Shown here one piece after another: positions 1 to 12,031 of a stretch of 64,000 nt of DNA. Numbering within the stretch: the stretch's first letter is position 1; each line of letters begins with the position of its first letter. This stretch comes from Arthrinium phaeospermum (lineage: Eukaryota; Ascomycota; Sordariomycetes; Amphisphaeriales; Apiosporaceae). The position numbers were made by a program, and so were the translations under genes. The stretch spans positions 2,914,001 to 2,978,000 of the forward strand of contig QYRS01000002.1 in the NCBI GenBank assembly GCA_006503535.1, written 5' to 3'. Below the pieces are notes generated by a model. It had not been told where the DNA came from, did not search any database, and saw only the letters and a list, made by a program, of their open reading frames with translations.

Positions 1-1075
1 AGGCGGTGACCTTCATGGTACACTTGACGATATGCTGGACAAGATCGGATCAACCGGTAGAAGCAAAACCAGGCTATCGCAATGGGGCTACCAAGCTCAT
101 GCCGATCCTGAACAAAGCGACTCGGGCGCGGAATACAGTTCAGTCTACGGGCGGCAACAGCACAGCGTTGCGGGCTCCAGCCGCCGCAGGATCAAGCGAC
201 TGAGTCTCAACGAAAGTGTGAACAGCTCTCTCGCATCGCCTACGTTCGCGAAGCGGAACTCAGTGGGAATCATTGGTACCGCCACTACCGCCCACATAAG
301 ATCCGTACCTCCTGGAAGCGCTTCCCATAGCCATAGCCCAAGCCACTCTAGCAGCTACGTCGCCAGTCAAACCCGCCCACGATCCGGAAGCAGGTCAAGT
401 GGCCGTACTGGTAGCTACTCAGGAAGTTACCAAGACCGCCATCCCAGAAGTCGCGCACCAAGTCACGCTGGTAGTCGTGCAGGCAGTCGGGCTGGCAGCC
501 AATCTAGAAGCCAGCCCACCAGCAGGACCAACTCAGGGTTCGGCGGACGGCCCACGAGCAGCTTCTTGGCCGTTGGCGGCAGCGCGACACCCCGCTGCAA
601 CTCCCTACGCACCACTGGCAATGCACACGATGTCCCCGAGACTTGGAGGGACAGCCGCCGCTACTCTCTGCCTGGCGCTGGCAACTACAACAACTACAGC
701 CGGCCCAACTCCGGCGTCGGCGCTTTCGGCAGTCAGAATCCGCCTCTCCTTCGCCGCCCTTCGCCCGCCCTCGTTGAAGTGAGACGACTTTCGAGCCGCG
801 GGGACCTGGACGACATGAGGACCGAGACTTTCCACTCCATACAGAACAGCCTGCACAGCAGCAGCAGCGGCAGCGGCCACGACGACGGCCGCCGCAGCCG
901 TCGCAGCTCCCGTCCGCGCTCCGTGTCCGGCCGCGAGCGCAACCGGAGCGTGAGCTTGGACCGCATGGCCAGCATGCGAACGGCTCGCACACGGAGGAGG
1001 AGCAGCACTAGCGTGCATTCGTACTACGCACCAGCAGCATCACAACAACAACAACAACAACAGCAATATCAATAG
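1..1075 (+). CDS. C-terminal part of a Ser/Arg-rich basic protein (5' end outside window)
   Basis: The frame is open from base 2, before the first in-frame ATG at 32, so the gene most likely begins upstream of the window; the stop is TAG at 1073-1075. About 358 residues are visible. They are rich in Ser, Arg and Gly, with runs of SRAGSRAGS-type repeats near residues 140-165 and many RxxS-like sites, and they end in a polyglutamine run coded by CAA/CAG repeats (about 1041-1067). No catalytic motif or membrane segment is visible. The composition suggests an intrinsically disordered, phosphorylated tail, as in fungal cytoskeletal or cortical proteins, but this is inference and I do not recognise the family. 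The real N-terminal domain lies outside the window and would decide identity. Confidence 0.6.
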   Translation, partial: GGDLHGTLDDMLDKIGSTGRSKTRLSQWGYQAHADPEQSDSGAEYSSVYGRQQHSVAGSSRRRIKRLSLNESVNSSLASPTFAKRNSVGIIGTATTAHIRSVPPGSASHSHSPSHSSSYVASQTRPRSGSRSSGRTGSYSGSYQDRHPRSRAPSHAGSRAGSRAGSQSRSQPTSRTNSGFGGRPTSSFLAVGGSATPRCNSLRTTGNAHDVPETWRDSRRYSLPGAGNYNNYSRPNSGVGAFGSQNPPLLRRPSPALVEVRRLSSRGDLDDMRTETFHSIQNSLHSSSSGSGHDDGRRSRRSSRPRSVSGRERNRSVSLDRMASMRTARTRRRSSTSVHSYYAPAASQQQQQQQQYQ

Positions 1076-2255
1076 CCGCAAGATCAACCGTCGATGTCTC
1101 AGAATTATCGGCCTATTGTTTCTGCTTTCTCCTTCTTAGCCGATTGGCAGGTCTCTGGCGGCGCCATGTTCCATCTAGGGGCGCTACTGGCTTTTTACTA
1201 ACTGATTCATTTTTTCCTTTGTTAAACCTTTCTTCTTCTCTTCTTCTTCTTCACGCTTACTTTTAATCATGTACGATCGGTTACTTCGAGGGTAGCTAAC
1301 GTGATCTACGGGTCGCGCCCAAATACTAAATACCAAAAGATAATGAATGTAGAGGATGCGAGAAACAGAGAATGTGGAGGCAAGGCGGTGGTTCCTTCGT
1401 TTTAAATCCACGCCTTACGAGAGCACGGACGGATTGGGGATTTTGTGATTGCGGCACCCTATCGAGAGGGGTATAGACTGCCATTGATACTAAGTGGGTA
1501 GAGTGGCCAAGAGGAGAGGGTGGTAGAGAATTACGTACGAGGTAGAAGAGATAGATGTGAATGAGAAGACGTTGAGAGACAGTATGACAAGGTTGATGAC
1601 CTCGGCAATGAAATATACTACAAGGATAATTACCAACTTAACCCATCGACCCAGACCTACCATACCTATGGAAGCGAACTTTTCCGAATCACAGGATGGA
1701 TTACTTGCGATAAGCGATATACCGCTTCCAAGGCATCGCGGAGCCGAAGGTTTTGCATTGAAGCGTACGTGGCGAGCAGAGGCATAAAGGGAAAACCTAT
1801 AATCAGAATTTGTCTAGTGATGTAGCAGCAGTAGTATCTCTAGCGGTCGCCCTGGGGCCAATCTGCGAATACATGATGTGAAAACCACCGTCGAGCTTGC
1901 TCCCACGAGTCACTGAACGAAAAGCAAACACGGAAAGCAGCACACGCGGCAGGGCCAGCTCTTCTGCTTCGCAGACGTACGCTCGAAATGTTCTTCAAAG
2001 CTTTTTCCTTTTTCATTGCTCGCATGTAATCGTACAGTGTGTGGGTAGAATACGGCAGCTCGGGTCGCCACCACTTTCGTCTTGCCCTCTTGTGGGTTTT
2101 CTGTTCGCTTTACGCTTTTCACTCTTCACTTTCGGATGCTGGTATCCCGCAAAAGCCATGATTTCGGCTATTGATCTGGCAGTCAGGGATGCCCAAGAAA
2201 CTCTGGATCTAATCACTGTGACAGCTGTCATAGGGTTGGTCGGATTACGGGTTGA
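1076..2255. other. Intergenic, convergent 3' ends
   Basis: The gap lies between the stop of the Ser/Arg-rich gene and the stop of the minus-strand PP2A gene, so it should hold two 3' UTRs. A pyrimidine-rich tract sits at about 1226-1262. Small open frames here (for example 1897-2268 and 1557-1787) have no recognisable content or consistent splice structure. No gene seen. Confidence 0.5.
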
Positions 2256-3581
<1,326 letters not shown>

Positions 3582-4662
3582 GTTTTCGGTGGTGGTCGCG
3601 CGAGCTCTTTGGGGTTATGGAATGGTGAAGGTTGTCGTTGTTGGCTCTGGCGAGAAGGGGAAAATGGCGGTCGCAGTGTTTCGGCTGGTCGTTGGTGCTT
3701 CGGCCGGTCGTGGGGCGTTCAAGTAATGTGTGGTGTGTGTTGTGTGGTAGGTGGGATGGGAAGTTGTAGTAGTCCGGTCCTGTCCTACTAAGAGCCTTAG
3801 CAGGGGGAAAAAACAGACAGTCACCAAAAATGACGTTCGTTGGGTCGCAGCAAGGGGGATCCAGCGCACGTCGACCTCTTTGACTGATTGATTTGATGTC
3901 GGGAACTGATTGGATTGAATGAGATGTGCCCGTTCTCTGCAACGGAACTTGGGCGAAGCAGGCAAGTCGAGAGGCGGGCGGGCGGGCAAGCAGCGGGGCA
4001 GTATGATTACCTGCACTACTAAAACAACCTAACTGCTGCAGTAGCAGCCAGCAGCCAGCTAAGTAAGTATGTATAGGTACACTACAATAACATTGCTTGA
4101 TTGAATGAATGATAAACGAGCAATAACAGTAAGTTAGGTAGGTAGATTAGCCACTGAAACAGTCAACAGTAGGATACGTAGACATGCCACTGCTGGTTTT
4201 GGCCAACCCTTTCTTTGCTCTACAGCGGTATCGCTCTTTGTCTGATACCCTCCAAGCAGCTTCCAAGTCACCTGTGCCCAAGCCGCAGACGGGTCCTGTA
4301 CCCGCTTTACGTGCAACTTATTAAACCTCTCCATCTTCTATTGCTGCCCTGCAGACCGGTTGAACTGTACGTCCATGGCCAAGATACATAACGTTACGCA
4401 GGAGAGACTATCTTCAGTCTAAAAAAAATATACGATTACAATATTTCTGCTTCTAGCAATAAACATGTCAGATGCCTTTCTGTCAAGGCTGACTGCGTGA
4501 ACATGGTTTCTCAACACTAAATACAACAGGTATCTCGCTCGCACCCTTCTTGGGGATGCCGTATCTCCTTACGACAGCTACGCTCACAATCCCCAGATAC
4601 ATATAATATCATCGGGTCGTCATGGCAGCTGCTCGCTCATCTTTACCGGTCGGTCATCGCCG
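3582..4662. other. Intergenic: PP2A promoter side and Exo84 3' side
   Basis: This gap holds the upstream region of PP2A and the downstream region of Exo84. It contains 'aggtaggtag' and 'gtaggtac' style motifs common in Sordariomycete intergenic DNA. Open frames opposite each other at 3529-4016 are short and unrecognisable. No gene supported. Confidence 0.5.
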
Positions 4663-6813
4663 CTATTTAGGGGACCCGAGTCCCAGGCCGACTGGCACAT
4701 CTCCGTTCCTGGTCGCCGAATCCGCAAATTCTCTTCCCACCAGCTCTCTGAAATCCAGTTGAACTTCGGCGAGCATCTCGGCATGCGCCTTGGCCCTGTC
4801 CATGCAGTCGTTCCACACTTTCCCACCCTTTTCAGTACTGCTCAGCTGTCTTGCGAGGATGACATTGAACGCCTCTACCGCCTCCTTGGCCCACTTGACA
4901 CATGCGCTCATCATGGTCTGCGGAAAGCAGCTCTGGAAGCAGGCCACCGTGTTGCGGATGATGCTGAAATAAACAAACGACAACTGCCAGATGTAGAGAT
5001 GGAGATCGCCTTGGAAAATGCATTGTCTGGAAAAAGTGTTAGTCATCTTGATGCAGTCATACCATTCTTACGAGTGGAGTGGGGTGATTGCTCTCTTACC
5101 TGGATCTTTTCTTGATAAGTTCGCCCCTGGCTTCCAGATATGCCTCCCGGGCTCGGTCTTCAGAGCCAAGTCGTGCCAGCCAAGTAGCGTTCCGTTTGGT
5201 CTTTGACTGCTCCGAGTGGTTATCGACAAGATCTCGCGTGATCAAGCCAGCAAGCTTGGTGCATCGCTCTTCCACTTTGAAGTTGATGAAGTCTTGGGCG
5301 ATCGCGTTGTTCTTCAACCCGCGTGCTAGACCCTTGAGTTTCTCGACCTTCTCGACAGCCAGCTCGATGCGCTGCAGGGCAATATCGATATCCAGCTCAT
5401 CCATCTGGCTTTCCACCCATCGCAGATTTTGCTGTCTGCCGTCTACTTCGATGAGCATGTCCTTGATATCAGAAAGCGTTTGAAGCAATTCGGTCTTCTG
5501 CAGCAGACCAGGATCTCGAGATGCAAAGTAGTTGATAGTCTCCTTTGCCTTGTTATTGGCCTCCATCTCCGACTGGAGCCCCTTGCGCAGTTCTTCGACA
5601 GCTTTGCGAATATTCAACATCAAAGAGGATTTCTCAGTATCCTCTGGCTTCTCAGTCCTGTAGATGAATGACTCCTGACCGACCCCGCGGACCATGATAG
5701 CATCGGCCAACTTGGTTCTGCTACTAGAGTTGTCGCTCGTGCCGGCCATGTCCACGACCTCGATATCCAGGAGAGGCCAGCATCGGTCGGCAACCAACTT
5801 GGTTACAGGCGCACGGTTATCGCCTGGTGCGTCCATCTTCCTTTTCTTCCTAGACGCGATGAGCAAATGGTCATTGAGCAGAAATATTTGCATAGAACGT
5901 CTGGACTTGTAAGTTGCGTTGTCCAGTTCGATCCAGAATCCGGCATTTTGGACGACGTGCCGACCCATAGAGTTGGGCAAGAACTTCTGCGAGCCCTCGA
6001 CGTTTTTGTACAGGGCCTGCATCTGGGAGTTCCACAAAGCAGTCCTGTCCGCAACCGAGCTTCGCTTGTCACGCTTGCTTAAGCCAGCACTGAACTCGCT
6101 ACCGAGAGAAGGTTCGCGACCGGCCGAGGCGGCCCTCAGGGCGGTGGTGTTGGATTTCAGTTCTGTAATCAGGTTGCGCAACGACCGCATTTCGGCCTTG
6201 AGCTTCTCGGCCTCCTTGCTGATCTTGATGAATTGTGTGCGGTTTTGGTAGACGTTCTGCTGCAGATCGGTAGACGCCCGGCTCTTAAGCTTCCGTAAGG
6301 CGTCTTCGTAGTCTCTGATCTCGTCTTCGGTGGCTTCGCTCAGGATGTTGGCAACATATTGGTCCGCAGCCAGCGACGGGTCCCTCAGAGCCCGAAGGTC
6401 TACGGGAGGCGGCCCAGGAGGACGCGCGCCACCATCACCTGCCCTAGATGGCGGAGGTCGACGTTCCCTCGGTTGGTCATACCGCGCGGGATCAAAGCTG
6501 GGCATAGACGGCACGGGCGGAGCGGTGGCATCGAAATCGTTAGGAATATTGTTGAACCGTGTCGAGTAGCGCCGTTTTACCAAGTCATTCGTCTTACCGC
6601 CCGCAGCAGGAGGAGCTCGCGGCCGTGGTTGTGCTGCTGCTGCTGCTGCTGGAGGTGGCGGAGGTGCCCCGACTGGAAAAGGGCGCCCCCCGAGCTGCGA
6701 GGCACGTCGACGCCATCATTAGGGATAGGACCAGATATCTGTCTGGGCGCACTGATAGTCGGGCGGCCTTTCCTCTTGCCACCGCTTCGTAGAGATATCT
6801 TATTCTCGGACAT
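4663..6813 (-). CDS. EXO84: Exocyst complex component Exo84 (reading frame broken near N terminus)
   Basis: Exo84 is a subunit of the octameric exocyst, which tethers secretory vesicles to the plasma membrane at hyphal tips. The main exon runs to 5100, and the second exon is 5026-4663 after a 73-nt intron. The N-terminal segment from the ATG at 6813 (MSENKISLRSGGK) and the family signature LVKRRYSTRFNNIP (near 6590-6550) lie in different frames. Between them, one frame codes a Pro/Ala-rich linker that joins the signature smoothly. Either one G is missing from the G6 run (6686-6691, read as C on the + strand), giving 692 aa, or an 80-nt intron 6752-6673 is removed, giving 665 aa; both make whole codons. 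After the signature come a coiled-coil segment (DEIRDYEDALRKLKSR on), a PH-like domain (WIELDNATYKSRRSMQIFLLND region) and the helical C-terminal Exo84 domain. Confidence 0.88.
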
Positions 6814-7591
6814 GTTGGCGATCTGTGTCTGTTGGAACTATAGGTATGCCTCGATGGCTGTCGCGTTGTGTTGGTTCGAGGTTGCGGCAACTGCTTGCGT
6901 AGGTACTCTGGCCTGTTGCGATGACAGGTGTAGTTTGTCGCTGATTGTTCTAATGAAATCTCATGGTCGCACGTTTCTGTGTGTAGGATAATTCGCGACG
7001 GTGTTGGAAAACAACTGGGTTTGTTTTGATTGAAGCGGTTGTCGTTGCAGTTGCTGTCAAACCACCATCCTCACTGTTGGGACCAGCCAATTACCTAGGT
7101 ACTGAGTGACCTTGTCTGAGCGTCGAAGAGGAGGCAGGAGGTGTACACATGGAATGGCGCAAAGGGCAGCGGGCCACAGCAGCAGTACCTCGCTAACGTT
7201 CATCAATCAATCAGGCTCGGACTTAGTCGCGGTTAGAGTGCCGATGAACCTGGAACGCTACTGGGGTCCGAAGCAGGGATAGACCGATAGGTGACCTACA
7301 TCGGTACGTACTTAACTTACAGAGTGCTGGGTAACCTAACCAGCCAGCAGTCTTCCAGCCCCAGAAAAAGTCGTCTTGTAGCAGCCATTGACGTGCTGTG
7401 CTGGGTGTTGAAAGAAATCGAGCTCTGACGACCGAAAAAAAAGCTTCGAGTGTTTCCTCCAAAACCGCAACATTAGCTACATAGACATCTTTACCTCCGC
7501 CATTCCCCTCCCGACGTACTGCATTGTTCGCCGATCCGTCGCCAACTACACCTCTCGATCTCCTATAGTCACTATTGCAAAATCTGCAAAT
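6814..7591. promoter_or_regulatory. Divergent intergenic region between EXO84 and TOM20
   Basis: The start codons of EXO84 (6813, minus) and TOM20 (7592, plus) face away from each other, so this 778-bp gap should hold both promoters and 5' UTRs. The sequence just before TOM20 is C/T-rich (about 7497-7560), common near fungal transcription starts. No defined factor site can be claimed. Confidence 0.5.
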
Positions 7592-8371
7592 ATGGTTCAG
7601 ACCTCGACAATTGCGACCGTATCCGTTGCGACGGTAGCCACTGGTCTTTTGGGTACGTCACCATGCGGGCGTCAAGCTCTGCGGCTTCGCACACCCGCCC
7701 CAGCACACATCCTGTGGTAGCAAATGCTCACCGGTACCCATTCTAGCCTACGCCATCTACTTCGACCAACAGCGCCGGAAATCTCCCGACTTTCGCCGCG
7801 AATTGCGCCGTCAAGAACGCCGACAACAGCGAGCTGAGAAGGAGGAGGCAGTTCTCTCAAACAGACAAAAGAGCAAGGAAGTCCACGCCGCTGTCGACCG
7901 TGCTCTCGAGGAGGGCTTCCCCTCCGGCGTCAATGAGCGGGAGGGCTATTTCATGGAGCACGTCCAGGAGGGCGAGATTCTCGCCCAAGACCGTGAGTGT
8001 CCTCACATTTCCCCGCGCCGCCGCCGATTCGCATCACATCGCACACCTGGCTAACGCATCGCACCACAGCTTCAAAAACGCTCGAGTCTGCCCTTTCATT
8101 CTACCAGGCTCTGAAGGTCTACCCGACCCCTGGTGACCTTATTAGCATCTACGACAAGACTGTCGACAAGGTAAGCGATACTGCAGACCCCTCAGCCCAC
8201 AAGATTCTGCTTGATCCCGGTGAACTACTGAACTGCGACTAATGCGATTGGACAATGCAGAGGATATTAGATGTTCTGGCCGAGATGATTGCATACGACA
8301 AGAACCTCGACCTGGAAGGCGGCAGTGGCGCCAGCTCCTCCGAGATGCCTCCTCACCCGGGCTTGGACTAA
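7592..8371 (+). CDS. TOM20: Mitochondrial import receptor subunit Tom20
   Basis: Tom20 is the outer-membrane receptor of the TOM complex that binds N-terminal presequences of mitochondrial precursors. Four exons, 7592-7652, 7747-7992, 8070-8170 and 8261-8371, give 172 aa, close to the usual fungal length. Residues about 5-26 form a single N-terminal membrane anchor ([16 protein letters not shown], then AYAIYF), followed by a strongly basic stretch ([13 protein letters not shown]) and the TPR-like receptor domain ([18 protein letters not shown]). The C terminus is short and Ser/Gly-rich. All introns have GTRNGY-type donors and C/T-AG acceptors, and the third ends just before RILDVLAEM. The start is preceded by 'aaat' and gives the usual very short cytosolic/intermembrane N terminus. 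Confidence 0.94.
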
Positions 8372-9199
8372 GTCCCAGAGTATACCTATCTAGTTGACAT
8401 TGGAGAAAATATCCCCAAACTCACACACCACCCTACTCTGTTTGAAGGGAGCCGTTATTTATGGGTCAGGTAGAAGGCCGACTCGACACGACGGCGCATC
8501 CCCGGCGACTCGGTCAAGCTGTACGATATAATTCATGGCAGGGCGCCAGGCCCCTGGATCTTGATTCGGGGCCCTCTTGTATATTGGCTGGCATAGACAA
8601 ATAACGAAGTATGAGAACCACCATCTATTCTCTTGCGCTCATCCTGTGTGACCATGTCTCTAGTTGGAGGTTGCTTCACGCAACATGAACAGGACCAAAC
8701 CCTGCTCATGCTCTGTGGGTATTCCAACAGCCAATTGAGCCTGGACTTTTGATCCATCACCGGTCCAGGTCGACGAGCACCACTCACCACTCGTTGTTGC
8801 CCTGAGGACTGCTCGTAGTGCCCCTCCATATGGCATCTCAAGATTTCAACTTGGAGGACCCATGTCTTCTCACCTAAGATCTATCAACAAGTATGTAGCA
8901 TTGGCAATTAGAAGCATGTGCACGGCCGAGCCGGAGACGACATTCAAGGAGACTATAGACGTAGGTATATCCATATATAAGTCCTGAATGCGACAAGATG
9001 GGTGGCTATTTATCAATCGGATAACAGTCAAGCTGGAAATGACTAAGCGCCCAGATTTCTATGGAGCTCCAGTACCTAAATTCTCAATTCAGTGTAACCT
9101 ACGAATACGGCACTATCAATTGGAAAGATTGCCCCGCCCCCTCCAAAAGTTCAATCAATACACCAAATTATCGACCCCGGATACCAACTTTTGAGTAAA
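8372..9199. other. Intergenic between TOM20 and TYW1
   Basis: Both neighbours run on the plus strand, so this 828-bp gap holds the TOM20 3' UTR and the TYW1 promoter. A minus-strand open frame at 8533-8841 (102 aa) has no recognisable domain. A TATA-like 'tatccatatataagt' lies near 8970-8984. Nothing else seen. Confidence 0.45.
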
Positions 9200-11592
9200 A
9201 TGTCCAACGAGGGGTGGACAGGCCGGCTGGAGGCCATTGGCCCAGTCGCGCGTGAGTCGACTCCCATTGTACACTGGCAAGTCCTTTGCACTGACCCATG
9301 CGACCAGATATTATCGATCTTTGGCACGCCCATAGGACGCCGATTCTCTTGGCTGTATTTGGCATCCTCTTTTCGATATGGGTCTACATGCTCCTGACCC
9401 AGGAGAGGGAAGGTCCAGTGGCCCTTCGCAAGATATACGAGCAGCCCTCCTCAGCGCCAGCCGCTCCTTTAAATGAAAAGACACGAGCACCCGTGCCGGC
9501 GACTGCGCCTGCACCCGTGCCTAAAGCATCGCCGCCCAGTGGTCCCCGGCGCATCAAGGGCGAGCTGCGCAAACCAGACTCAAAGCCTCTTGTGGCGGAA
9601 CCACAAGAGAAGCGACCCATCCAGCCTCTTCTATTTTTCTCCTCCTTGACAGGGAGCACCGAGAGGCTCACCAAAGGCTTGGTGGAAAAGCTCGATGCCC
9701 CGGCACAGAAACAGAGCGCAGAAGACGAGCCCCCCGTCTTGCCTTGTCGCATCTTGGACTTGGCCGACATAGATTATGATGAGTACTTTCTCAGCCCACC
9801 CAAGGACTCTGAAACGCCCGTGGATTACCTGTACCTCCTGCTCGTACCAAGCTACAACATCGATACGATCAACGATACCTTCCTGGAGCATCTGCAAGAG
9901 ACCCACAACGATTTCAGGATTGATACTGCCCCTCTGTCCGGACTGCTAGGCTATGCTGTATTCGGTATCGGCGACCGCGAGGGCTGGCCAACGGAGGATG
10001 AGGGCTATTGCTTCCAGGCCAAAGAGCTCGATAAATGGATGGCAAAACTCACGAGTCGCAAGAGAGCGTTCCCGCTAGGTATGGGAGACCCAAAGCGCGA
10101 CCTGACGGAACGACTGGTAGAATGGACCGAGGGAATCCGCGATGTTGTCAATACCCTGGCAAGCACTGGCTCACTAGGCGAAGGCGTCCCAGGCAGTGGC
10201 GATGCCGTCGAAAGTGACGAGGAGTATGCTTCCGATGACGATGACGGCGAAGTCTTGTTTGAGGACGAGGCGAAGGAATCTAAGAAACTCAGCAAAACCT
10301 CTTCCAACCTCGAAGATGTTGAAGATTTGGGCAGGATCATGAAGTCTTCTGGTCAGGACGGCCCCGCTGCGAAGGCGCCGGTGGCTATCGATTTCACGAC
10401 GTACGGCAAGGCAACGAAAAAGCCTACACAGACTGTGAAGGAGATGGTACCCAAAAATTCACCAACATACGCATCGCTCACGAAGCAGGGCTACCAAATT
10501 GTGGGAAGCCACTCAGGGGTCAAGATCTGTCGGTGGACCAAGAGTGCAATGCGCGGCCGGGGTTCTTGCTACAAGTTCTCCTTCTACGGCATTGCCTCGC
10601 ATCAGTGCATGGAAACAACACCCTCTCTGTCCTGCTCGAACAAGTGCGTTTTCTGCTGGCGCCACGGAACCAACCCGGTCGGCACCACCTGGCGGTGGGT
10701 TGTCGACCCCCCTGAGCTCATCTTCGATGGCGTCAAGGCCGGGCACTACAAAAAGATCAAGATGATGCGTGGCGTCCCCGGAGTCAGGTCGGAACGGTTT
10801 GCTGAGGCGATGCGCATTCGCCACTGCGCTCTCAGTCTTGTCGGGGAGCCTATTTTCTACCCGTACATCAACGAGTTCCTGGGCATGCTGCATGCCGAGC
10901 GCATCTCCTCCTTCCTCGTCTGCAACGCCCAGCACCCGGACCAGCTGGCCGCCCTCAAGGCCGTCACGCAGCTGTACGTGTCCATCGACGCGAGCAACAA
11001 GGAGTCGCTCCGCAAGATCGATCGCCCCCTGCACCGCGACTTCTGGGAGCGCTTCCAGCGCTGCCTCGACATCCTGCGCGAGAAGCGCTTCAAGCAGCGC
11101 ACCGTCTTCCGCCTCACCCTCGTCAAGGGCTTCAACGTCGACGACGAGGTCGAGGGTTACGCCGACCTCGTCGAAAAGGGCCTCCCCTGCTTTGTCGAGA
11201 TCAAGGGCGTCACCTACTGCGGCACCTCGAGCAGCGCCGGCGCCGGCCTCAGCATGGCCAACGTCCCCTTCTACGCCGAGGTGACCGACTTCGTCACCGC
11301 CCTCGACCGCAAGCTCAAGGAGCGCGGCCTCGACTACGGCATCGCCGCCGAGCACGCCCACAGCTGCTGCGTCCTCCTCGCCAGCGGCCGCTTCCGCGTC
11401 GACGGCAAGTGGCACACGCGCATCGACTACCAGAAGTTCTTCGAGCTGCTCGAGGAGCGCGGCGCCGACGGCGACTGGACGCCCGAAGAGTACATGGGCG
11501 AGGCCACGCCGGAATGGGCGACTTGGGGCAACGGTGGTTTCGACCCCAGGGACGAGAGGGTTGACCGCAAGGGCCGTAAAATTGAGGTTTAG
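9200..11592 (+). CDS. TYW1: tRNA 4-demethylwyosine synthase TYW1
   Basis: TYW1 is a flavodoxin/radical-SAM enzyme that condenses N1-methylguanosine with carbons from pyruvate to build the tricyclic core of wybutosine at position 37 of tRNA-Phe. Two exons, 9200-9251 and 9308-11592, give 778 aa; the 56-nt intron has donor GTGAGT and branch CTGAC. The spliced N terminus reads MSNEGWTGRLEAIG and is followed by a membrane segment (about residues 29-48, ILLAVFGILFSIWVYMLL), which suggests anchoring to a membrane. The flavodoxin-like domain starts with FFSSLTGSTERLTKGL near residue 120. The Fe-S cluster motif CSNKCVFC (CxxxCxxC) is near residue 461, and the C-terminal wyosine-formation domain follows. 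An acidic low-complexity linker (DEEYASDDDDGE) sits between the domains, as in other fungi. Confidence 0.95.
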
Positions 11593-12031
11593 GGATGGAA
11601 ATATATCCTCAGTATCATCAAGACGGATAAATAAAAGTCAATACTTCAGAAATTCAAATACTTTTTTATACAGGAAAAGTGTCTGGTACAAGTAATATAT
11701 TAACCACTGAATGGTGCATCTAGCAATATACAGTCTTGACAAACGAAAGGAAAGTAGTACAGTAAAATGTCAGTCTGGGGTATCAGTGCAACAAAACGAG
11801 GATTGGCACGCCGCCCCTGCCCAGTCTGCACGAAAACTACCAGCAATGTAACAACGCCATGTTCCATCAAGGTCTATGCCCGCCTCTCCTATCTTCTCCT
11901 GTTCCATCCGTCTATTTCCCTTGTAGTCGAGTCCCGAGCTCTCTTATTGTACAACAAGAATTCAAGGACAAAAAAGAACAGACACAGTCCTTATGTCACA
12001 TAATAACAATGTAAACTCATCAAACCCCCAC
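11593..12031. other. Convergent intergenic TYW1 / dynein
   Basis: The two long genes end tail to tail with only 439 bp between stops. The DNA is AT-richer than its flanks and must hold both polyadenylation regions; 'aataaa' occurs near 11628-11633 on the TYW1 side. No gene seen. Confidence 0.5.

Noticed and set aside
10513..11415. 300-aa minus-strand frame inside TYW1
   Set aside because: It is opposite the radical-SAM coding region; GC-rich codon usage of the sense strand removes stops on the other strand.
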